Origin: Bacillota bacterium
GTDB taxonomy: Bacteria; Bacillota; Clostridia; Oscillospirales; Acutalibacteraceae
Direction: 5' to 3'
Assembly (NCBI GenBank): GCA_023460155.1
Contig: JAEWRF010000146.1
Coordinates: 1-10,840 of the forward strand
Length of the DNA: 10,840 bases
Shown: one piece after another, positions 5,276-10,840 of the stretch
Layout of the letters: every line of letters starts with the position of its first letter
Numbering within the stretch: position 1 is the stretch's first letter
Position numbers and translations under genes: made by a program
The notes under the pieces: model-generated
Databases searched by the model: none
What the model saw: the letters and a program-made list of their open reading frames with translations, nothing else
Told to the model about the DNA's origin: nothing

Positions 5276-6418
5276 ATGAAGAAAGTTCTGGCATTTGTAT
5301 TGTCTCTGGCAATGGGGCTCTCTCTGGCAGCCTGCAGTTCTGGCAGTTCGACGGCTGCACCCGCAAGCGCGGCACCGGCAGCAAGCAGTGAGGCTGCAAG
5401 CGCAGCTCCTGCAGCGAGCAGTGAAGCCGCGAGCAGCGCGGCGGCAAGCAGCGCGGCACCGGCCGCCGGCAAAACGATCAAGGTTGGTTTTGCTCAGGTT
5501 GGCCATGAATCCGACTGGCGCACCGCTTCCACGAAGTCCGTTCAGGCAGCGTTCTCCAAGGACAAGGGCTTTGATCTGCAGTTCGTTGACTGCGACAACA
5601 ACTCCGCAAAACAGCTCGAAGCAGTTCGTAACTTCATTCAGCAGGGCGTTGACTACATAGTTATCGACCCGATCGTCGCCACCGGCTGGGACACTGTTCT
5701 TGGCGAGGCCAAGGACGCCGGCATTCCCGTCATCGTTATCGACCGTACGATTGATGACTCCGACAAATATGTGTCGTGGGTCGGCTCCGAATTCACAAAC
5801 GAAGGTCTTGCGGCCGGTTCTTGGCTGAAAGACTACGCAGCGAAGAAAAACCTGGGCAGCCTCAATATTCTGGTTATTGAAGGCACCACCGGTTCCTCCG
5901 CTCAGATCGGACGCACCAACGGCTTCAAGAAGATTGCCGATGCGAACGGCTGGAAGATTCTTGATCACCAGAGCGGCAACTTTACGCAGGACGGCGGCCA
6001 GTCCGTTATGGAATCCTACTGCAAATCCTATCAGGGCAAGTTCAACGTAGTCCTCTGCCAGAACGATAACGAAGCGTTCGGTGCTGAAGACGCCATGAAG
6101 GCCGCCGGTGTGAAATTCGGTGTTGGCGGCAACGTAGTCCTGATTTCCTTTGATGCCTGCAAAGCCGGTCTGAAGGAAACAATGGCTGGCAAGATCAACG
6201 CAGACTTCCAGTGCAATCCTCTGCAGGGCCCCTTCTGCGCAGACATTATTTCCAGCCTTGCAGCCGGCAAGACGGTTGACAAGAAAACCTACATGAAAGA
6301 ACCTTGGTATGTTTCGGAAGATGTTCTGACTCAGGTTGCCTATACCAACAACGCCGGCAAAGCTGTTACTGAGCCTCTGGTCAAAGTAACGCAGGCGCTC
6401 GTCGACGCAGACTATTGA
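5276..6418 (+). CDS. ytfQ: YtfQ-like sugar-binding lipoprotein of a CUT2 ABC importer, 380 aa
   Basis: The extracellular substrate-binding component, anchored in the membrane by lipid. Residues 1-19 are a lipoprotein signal peptide (MKKVLAF start, hydrophobic core) ending in the lipobox LAAC with Cys20. Residues ~21-65 are an Ala/Ser/Pro/Glu linker with an 11-residue tandem repeat. The periplasmic-binding-protein type 1 fold follows, from KVGFAQVGHESDWR. Strong E. coli YtfQ-like signatures are QVGxESxWR, QGVDYIVIDPIVATGWDTVL, EAKDAGIPVIVIDRTID and SGNFTQDGGQSVMES. YtfQ binds galactofuranose. Relatives in other bacteria bind arabinose or fructose, so the sugar is not settled here. The ATG has GGGGAG 6 nt upstream. 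It is first in the operon, under the promoter at 5118-5145, and is followed by a hairpin that may raise its expression over the membrane components. Confidence 0.93.
   Translation: MKKVLAFVLSLAMGLSLAACSSGSSTAAPASAAPAASSEAASAAPAASSEAASSAAASSAAPAAGKTIKVGFAQVGHESDWRTASTKSVQAAFSKDKGFDLQFVDCDNNSAKQLEAVRNFIQQGVDYIVIDPIVATGWDTVLGEAKDAGIPVIVIDRTIDDSDKYVSWVGSEFTNEGLAAGSWLKDYAAKKNLGSLNILVIEGTTGSSAQIGRTNGFKKIADANGWKILDHQSGNFTQDGGQSVMESYCKSYQGKFNVVLCQNDNEAFGAEDAMKAAGVKFGVGGNVVLISFDACKAGLKETMAGKINADFQCNPLQGPFCADIISSLAAGKTVDKKTYMKEPWYVSEDVLTQVAYTNNAGKAVTEPLVKVTQALVDADY
5369..5434 (+). repeat. Two tandem 33-bp units encoding AAPAASSEAAS in the lipoprotein linker
   Basis: Residues 32-42 and 43-53 of the binding protein are identical 11-mers (AAPAASSEAAS). 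The DNA units differ at synonymous positions, so the protein repeat is older than a very recent duplication or is held by selection. Further Ala/Ser residues follow to ~65. It is a flexible tether between the lipid anchor and the binding domain. Confidence 0.85.
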
Positions 6419-6432
6419 TTTAGCTGATCGGG

Positions 6433-6467
6433 AAAAGGGTGGCCCCTGGTGTTGGAGCCACCCTTTT
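6433..6467 (+). terminator. Intercistronic hairpin after the binding-protein gene (partial terminator or mRNA stabiliser)
   Basis: AAAAGGGTGGC (6433-6443) pairs perfectly with GCCACCCTTTT (6457-6467). Two further C-G pairs after one mismatch give a loop of about 7 nt. Only four T's follow and they form part of the stem, so termination is probably incomplete. It begins 14 bp after the binding-protein stop and ends 24 bp before the ATPase start. That arrangement is common in ABC operons, where the binding protein is needed in excess. Confidence 0.75.
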
Positions 6468-6491
6468 ATACCGTAAAAGGGGAGCATGACC

Positions 6492-8006
6492 ATGGACGAA
6501 CAGATTCTAATTACAATGCGCAACATTACAAAGACATTTCCCGGCGTTATCGCACTCAACAATGCGCAGCTGACCCTGCGCAAAGGGGAAATTCACGCGC
6601 TGATGGGGGAAAACGGCGCGGGGAAATCCACAATCATCAAATGCCTGACCGGTGTCTATGAGCGCGATATGGGCGAAATTCACATGGCGGACATCGAGGG
6701 AAATATTTACAACCATTCCACGCAGGATGCTCAGAATATCGGGATTGCCACAGTGTACCAGGAAGTCAACCTTTGCCCCAATCTCAGCATTGCGGAAAAC
6801 CTGTTTATCGGGCGGGAACCCCGCACAAAGCTGGGAACCATCAATTGGAAACTGATGAACCAAAAAGCCCAAAAGATCATGACTGATCTGAATATCCGTG
6901 TGGATGTGTCAATCCGTCTGGAGGAATACTCCATTGCAATTCAGCAGATGGTGGCAATTGCACGCGCGGTGGATATGGACTGCAAGGTTTTGATTTTAGA
7001 CGAGCCTACCTCCTCCCTTGATGACATCGAAGTCGCAAAGCTGTTCAGTCTGATGCGCGACCTGAAAGCGAAGGGGGTCGGTATCCTCTTTGTGACGCAT
7101 TTTCTGGAGCAGGTGTACGAGGTCTGCGACCGGATCACCGTCATGCGCAACGGGGAATTCGTGGGCGAGTACCTTATCTCGGATTTGCCGCGCGTAAAGC
7201 TGGTTGCAGCAATGCTCGGCAAGGATTTCGACGATCTGGCCTCCATTAAACCGGAAGGCAGCACAACCACGAGCGATGAAATCGTTTTGGAGGCGCAGAG
7301 TCTAAGCCATAAAGGTACCATTAAGCCATTCGACTTCCAGATCCACAAAGGAGAAGTCGTGGGAGTAACCGGGCTGCTCGGCAGCGGACGAAGCGAAATG
7401 GTGCGCTGCATCTACGGAGCGGATAAGGCTCAGACCGGAACGGAAAAAATGAAAGGCAAAATTCTGAAGGCAAAAGCGCCGATTGATTCCATTAAGGCCG
7501 GACTCGGATTTCTTCCGGATGACCGGAAAGCGGACGGCTGCATCGGCGACCTGTCCGTACGGGAAAACATCATTCTGGCTCTGCAGGCCAGACAGGGTCT
7601 GTTTCATACTCTGCCGAGAGCAAAGCAGAACGAACTGGCAGATCAGTTTATCGATATTCTGAAAATCAAAACTGCTTCACGGGAAACGCCTCTCAATCAG
7701 CTTTCCGGCGGAAATCAGCAGAAAGTGATTCTGGCTCGCTGGCTGTGCACGCATCCTGATTTTCTGATTCTGGACGAACCGACGCGCGGCATCGACATCG
7801 GTACCAAAACGGAATTTCAGAAGCTGGTGCTAAAATTCGCCTCCGAAGGGATGAGCGTGGTCTTTATCTCCTCCGAGATTGAAGAAATGCTCCGCACCTG
7901 TTCCCGCATGTGCGTTATGCGTGACGGGACCAAAGTGGGAGAGATTGAGGGCGAGATGACGCAAGAAAGTGTCATGGCCGCTATTGCCGGAGGTGACAAG
8001 CAGTGA
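6492..8006 (+). CDS. ytfR: YtfR-like sugar ABC transporter ATPase, two fused nucleotide-binding domains, 504 aa
   Basis: The cytoplasmic energising subunit of the importer. Domain 1 (~5-245) has Walker A GENGAGKST (39-47), Q-loop Gln90, a degenerate signature YSIAIQQ (146-152), Walker B VLILDE (166-171) and switch His203. Domain 2 (~262-500) has a non-canonical Walker A (GLLGSGRSE, 294-302, no GKS/T), an intact signature LSGGNQQ (404-410) and Walker B with DE at 428-429. This split, a good ATP site in one half and a good signature in the other, is normal for CUT2 (RbsA/YtfR) ATPases. The ATG at 6492 is chosen because GGGGAG (6479-6484) lies 7 nt upstream; the in-frame ATG at 6486 would be only 1 nt from it. 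The stop overlaps the next gene by 4 bp (GTGA). Confidence 0.93.
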   Translation: MDEQILITMRNITKTFPGVIALNNAQLTLRKGEIHALMGENGAGKSTIIKCLTGVYERDMGEIHMADIEGNIYNHSTQDAQNIGIATVYQEVNLCPNLSIAENLFIGREPRTKLGTINWKLMNQKAQKIMTDLNIRVDVSIRLEEYSIAIQQMVAIARAVDMDCKVLILDEPTSSLDDIEVAKLFSLMRDLKAKGVGILFVTHFLEQVYEVCDRITVMRNGEFVGEYLISDLPRVKLVAAMLGKDFDDLASIKPEGSTTTSDEIVLEAQSLSHKGTIKPFDFQIHKGEVVGVTGLLGSGRSEMVRCIYGADKAQTGTEKMKGKILKAKAPIDSIKAGLGFLPDDRKADGCIGDLSVRENIILALQARQGLFHTLPRAKQNELADQFIDILKIKTASRETPLNQLSGGNQQKVILARWLCTHPDFLILDEPTRGIDIGTKTEFQKLVLKFASEGMSVVFISSEIEEMLRTCSRMCVMRDGTKVGEIEGEMTQESVMAAIAGGDKQ

Positions 8007-9070
8007 GTACAATAAAAAGAGTGACAAAGCTCAAGCTTTTTCTCCCTATTTTTTGCATGATTCTGGTTCTATTGATTAACTTGATTAAAAGTCCGTCGTT
8101 TTTTTTCATTAACATTAACAACGGCGTCCTCTACGGACGGCTGATCGACATTCTGAACCGCGGAAGCGAGGCCGCTATTCTGGCGGTCGGGCAGACGCTG
8201 GTCGTAGCAGTTTCCGCCGGAACCGATATTTCGGTCGGCTCGGTCATGAGTCTTTCTGCCTGCGGAGCCTGCACCCTGCTGGCGGGCTACGGCGTAAACA
8301 GCACCAGCACGCTGGTTATGCCGATGGTCATCGGCATGCTGGGCGGCATTCTTCTGGGCGGTCTGTGCGGCGTATTCAACGGAGCACTGGTTGCCAACCT
8401 GAAAATTCAGCCCATGGTTGCAACGCTGATTCTGTATACGGCAGCCCGGGCCATCGGTCTTCTGCTGTGCAACAACCAGATCACCTACATACGCTATGAT
8501 CCCTACAAGTATCTGGGAAACTTTATTCCGGGTGTGCCGATTCCAACAGCCATTTTTGTTACAGTCGCCGTTATTGCGATTGTAATGGCCTTTTTGAAAA
8601 AGACTGCCCTGGGGGTCTATATCCAATCCGTCGGCATTAACTCCAGAGCATCCCGGATTTCCGGAATCAACTCCACCAAGATATGCTTCCTGTGCTATGT
8701 GATCTGCGGACTGTGTGCAGGGATCGCCGGTATTGTAGCTTCCTCGAGAATTTATTCCGCGGACTCCAACAACATCGGATATACATACGAACTGGATGCG
8801 ATTCTCGCCGTAGCACTGGGCGGAAACAGCCTGGGCGGCGGTAAATTCACCATGGCCGGTTCCATTATCGGCGCTTACACAATTCAGGCAATCACAACCA
8901 CTCTGCTCGCAATGGGCGTTTCCACCGATCAGGCGCCTGTGGTCAAAGCGATCATCGTTGTGATTATCGTCGTTGTTCAGGCTCCTGTTTTCAAGGCATG
9001 GATGGGCAACCGTTCCGCGCGGAGGCTGGTTGCTTCAAAAGCTGCCGGTTCCGAAGGAGGTGCGCTGTAA
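8003..9070 (+). CDS. ytfT: YtfT-like sugar ABC transporter permease, 355 aa
   Basis: A polytopic inner-membrane subunit forming half of the sugar channel, of the BPD_transp_2 (CUT2) family. The first membrane helix spans ~12-29. GRLIDILNRGSEAAILAVGQTLV (~45-67) is very like E. coli YtfT. The family signature reads AGTDISVGS (72-80), where many relatives have GGIDLSVG. Several further hydrophobic helices follow, with LGGNSLGGGKFTMAGSIIGA near the C-terminus. The start is GTG at 8003, with GGAGGTG (7989-7995) 7 nt upstream. It overlaps the ATPase stop by 4 bp, suggesting coupled translation. The C-terminal ~25 residues are basic, consistent with a cytoplasmic end. It should pair with the next gene's product. 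Confidence 0.92.
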   Translation: MSTIKRVTKLKLFLPIFCMILVLLINLIKSPSFFFININNGVLYGRLIDILNRGSEAAILAVGQTLVVAVSAGTDISVGSVMSLSACGACTLLAGYGVNSTSTLVMPMVIGMLGGILLGGLCGVFNGALVANLKIQPMVATLILYTAARAIGLLLCNNQITYIRYDPYKYLGNFIPGVPIPTAIFVTVAVIAIVMAFLKKTALGVYIQSVGINSRASRISGINSTKICFLCYVICGLCAGIAGIVASSRIYSADSNNIGYTYELDAILAVALGGNSLGGGKFTMAGSIIGAYTIQAITTTLLAMGVSTDQAPVVKAIIVVIIVVVQAPVFKAWMGNRSARRLVASKAAGSEGGAL

Positions 9071-9071
9071 C

Positions 9072-10121
9072 ATGAACAATGAAAAACGCCTTGTTCAGTC
9101 AAAGCGCCGCCTTGACAGCAACACTCTTCTGCTCTTCATTACCGTTGTGCTGTTTCTTGTCATGTACGCAATCGGCTGCGTGATTTACGACGCAAAAGGC
9201 TTTTCGCATGTCCAGACATTTTTGAACCTTCTGATTACCAACGCCGGCCTGATCTGCGTGGCCTGCGGCATGACCTGCGTCATGCTGACCGCAGGAATCG
9301 ATATTTCCGTCGGTTCCCTGATCGCGATGGACTGTATGATTCTGGCTTACGGAATGAGCGTAAAGGGATACCCTGCTGTTCCGCTGATGATCTTCGTGAT
9401 CATTGTAGGCATTGTGTTCGGTTTCGTACAAGGTTTTCTGGTAGGCTATCTCGAAATTCAGCCCTTCATTGTCACGATGGCAGGCCTGTTCTTTGCCCGC
9501 GGCATGACTGCGGTGATCTGTACGGATCAGCTTTCAATCACAGAAAAATCCAACCCGACTTTCTATGCCTGGGCCAACACTAAGATTTATCTGCCGCCTT
9601 TTCTCGGTTATGCCAACAACCGCGGAAAAGTGCAGGTTCCGTTCATTCGCCCTACGGTTATTATTGCTCTCGCTGTAGTTGTAATTATTTTCTTTATCTT
9701 AAAATACACGAAATTCGGGCGCGCTTTGTACGCGGTAGGCGGCAATGCCACCTCGGCTGCCATGATGGGCCTGAATGTAAAGCGCACGAGGCTGATGGCT
9801 TATGTTCTATCTTCCTTCCTGTGCTCCATCGGCGGCATCTGCTACTGCCTGAACACGATGTCCGGTTCCGTACAGCAGGCAACAGGCTTTGAAATGGATG
9901 CCATTGCATCCTCCGTTATCGGCGGCACGCTGCTGACCGGCGGCGTAGGAAATGTCTTCGGTTCCCTGTTCGGCGTTCTCATTACCGGTACCATCCATAC
10001 TCTTGTAACCACAAACGGCAAGCTGCTCTCCAGCTGGGCTAATATTGCAACAGCGGCATTGCTGTGCTTCTTCATTGTTCTGCAAAGCATCTTTGCTTAT
10101 CTGAAAAACCGTAATAAGTGA
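9072..10121 (+). CDS. yjfF: YjfF-like sugar ABC transporter permease, 349 aa
   Basis: The second CUT2 permease, expected to form a heterodimer with the YtfT-like protein. Its signature AGIDISVGS is at residues 74-82. The C-terminal half closely follows E. coli YjfF: AVGGNATSAAMMGLNVKRTR, then GFEMDAIASSVIGGTLLTGG, VGNVFGSLFGV and LSSWANIA. The N-terminus (~20 polar, basic residues) is cytoplasmic and the first helix spans ~17-38. The ATG at 9072 lies 1 bp after the previous stop. Its site AAGGAGGTG (9054-9062) is within the end of the upstream gene, 9 nt away. An open frame extends upstream to 8973 but overlaps the YtfT-like gene and lacks a suitable site, so it is not used. Confidence 0.93.
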   Translation: MNNEKRLVQSKRRLDSNTLLLFITVVLFLVMYAIGCVIYDAKGFSHVQTFLNLLITNAGLICVACGMTCVMLTAGIDISVGSLIAMDCMILAYGMSVKGYPAVPLMIFVIIVGIVFGFVQGFLVGYLEIQPFIVTMAGLFFARGMTAVICTDQLSITEKSNPTFYAWANTKIYLPPFLGYANNRGKVQVPFIRPTVIIALAVVVIIFFILKYTKFGRALYAVGGNATSAAMMGLNVKRTRLMAYVLSSFLCSIGGICYCLNTMSGSVQQATGFEMDAIASSVIGGTLLTGGVGNVFGSLFGVLITGTIHTLVTTNGKLLSSWANIATAALLCFFIVLQSIFAYLKNRNK

Positions 10122-10139
10122 CAGAAAGGACCGTCTGAA

Positions 10140-10840
10140 ATGGAACAAAGTACTATCAGGCAGGCAATTTCCTCAGGAAAAACGGCTCTCGGCATTGAAT
10201 TCGGCTCCACAAAAATCAAGGCGGTCCTTTTGACCGAAAGCTTCACGCAGGTCGCTTCCGGCAGCCACGACTGGGAAAGCTCCTATGAAAACGGCCTCTG
10301 GACTTATCCTCTGGATGCCGTCTGGGACGGCCTGCGGGACTGCTACCGGAAGTTGGCCGACGACGTGCAAAAACAATACGGCCTGGAACTGACTAAAATC
10401 GGCTGCATCGGCGTTTCTGCCATGATGCACGGTTATCTTCCCTTCGACCAAAACGGAAAGCTTCTTGTTCCTTTCCGGACTTGGCAAAACACCAGTACGG
10501 GTGCCGCAGCGGCGGAACTTTCGGAATTGTTCCATTTTAACATTCCTCAGCGCTGGAGCATTTCGCACCTGTATCAGGCTGTTTTAAACGGAGAGGAACA
10601 TGTTAAGGATATTGCCTATTTGACCACTCTGGCAGGCTATGTGCACTGGCAGCTGACCGGTCAAAAGGTGCTTGGCGTCGACGACGCTTCCGGAATGTTC
10701 CCGATCGACAGCAGTACGAACGACTATGACGCCGGCATGCTCAGCATATTCGATCAGCAAATCTCTTCCCGATATTCCTGGAAACTGAAGGAACTCCTCC
10801 CCCGTGTTCTCCTTGCCGGCGAGAACGCGGGCATCCTGAC
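10140..10840 (+). CDS. FGGY-family carbohydrate kinase, N-terminal 233 residues (cut by window edge)
   Basis: Predicted to phosphorylate a sugar, probably a ketose, after uptake. The ATG at 10140 is preceded by AAAGGA (10125-10130), 9 nt upstream, and the gene starts 18 bp after the permease stop. The N-terminal actin-like ATP-binding motif is GIEFGSTKIKAVLL (18-31), with Glu20 where most FGGY kinases have Asp. The segment IGCIGVSAMMHGYLPFDQNGK (87-107) matches the substrate-pocket region of xylulokinase and ribulokinase-type proteins (MHG..). The usual W-x-D-x-R is replaced by W115-Q-N-T-S. Later parts (AGYVHWQLTGQKVLGVDDAS) are typical FGGY. The frame is open to the right edge; the catalytic C-terminal half is not visible. 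A non-orthologous clostridial ribulokinase type (as reported for Clostridium acetobutylicum AraK) is one possibility, from memory. Confidence 0.85.
   Translation, partial: MEQSTIRQAISSGKTALGIEFGSTKIKAVLLTESFTQVASGSHDWESSYENGLWTYPLDAVWDGLRDCYRKLADDVQKQYGLELTKIGCIGVSAMMHGYLPFDQNGKLLVPFRTWQNTSTGAAAAELSELFHFNIPQRWSISHLYQAVLNGEEHVKDIAYLTTLAGYVHWQLTGQKVLGVDDASGMFPIDSSTNDYDAGMLSIFDQQISSRYSWKLKELLPRVLLAGENAGIL

Noticed and set aside
6486..6491. Upstream ATG at 6486 as start of the transporter ATPase
   Set aside because: Only 1 nt separates it from the GGGGAG ribosome site. The ATG at 6492, in the same frame, has normal 7-nt spacing.
5174..6583. 469-codon open frame on the minus strand opposite the binding-protein gene
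   Set aside because: It is antisense to a clear YtfQ-like gene, has no family resemblance, and arises from the biased third-position base use of the sense gene. The sense strand has the promoter, ribosome site and signal peptide.
8069..8626. 185-codon minus-strand open frame opposite the YtfT-like permease
   Set aside because: It is a Gln/Asn/His-rich antisense shadow of a membrane-protein gene with no supporting signals.

Overview
The window looks like a chromosomal segment of a low-to-mid GC, Gram-positive anaerobe of the Clostridia, plausibly Oscillospiraceae/Ruminococcaceae-like. This is inferred from strong GGAGG-type ribosome binding sites, a lipoprotein-anchored solute-binding protein, a DUF3892 protein, and protein sequences of clostridial character. 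A chemoreceptor fragment suggests a motile or chemotactic cell. There is no sign of mobile elements, CRISPR arrays, rRNA or tRNA genes.

Layout, left to right. (1) 1-419: the C-terminal signalling tip of a methyl-accepting chemotaxis protein, cut by the window edge. (2) 517-813: a small DUF3892 protein. (3) 825-874: a near-perfect bidirectional terminator separating it from the convergent gene. (4) 897-3425, minus: a large P2-type cation-transporting ATPase with unusual residues in its ion-binding helices. Its own promoter (3660-3688) and a roughly 228-nt structured leader precede it. The leader contains an intrinsic terminator (3510-3552) and upstream segments able to form competing pairings, so it is a candidate attenuator or riboswitch. 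(5) 3731-4855, minus: a LacI-family sugar-responsive regulator. A 25-bp near-perfect palindrome overlaps the -10 of its own promoter. (6) 4856-5275: a 420-bp AT-rich divergent promoter region. (7) 5276 to the right edge, plus: a sugar-uptake operon. It encodes a lipoprotein binding protein, a double-domain ATPase, two membrane permeases, and the start of an FGGY-family sugar kinase.

The four transport genes correspond in order and sequence to the CUT2-type cluster ytfQ-ytfR-ytfT-yjfF of E. coli, a galactofuranose importer. Related transporters in other bacteria carry arabinose or fructose. Here the next gene is an FGGY kinase rather than a galactokinase, so a pentose or ketose route (for example L-arabinose via L-ribulose) is at least as likely as galactofuranose. 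The divergent LacI protein is the obvious candidate local regulator. The transport genes are tightly packed (a 4-bp overlap and a 1-bp gap). The exception is after the binding-protein gene, where a stable hairpin probably raises binding-protein mRNA relative to the rest.

The most interesting piece is the leader of the P-type ATPase gene. The sugar operon is otherwise well formed and conventional, apart from its atypical kinase.
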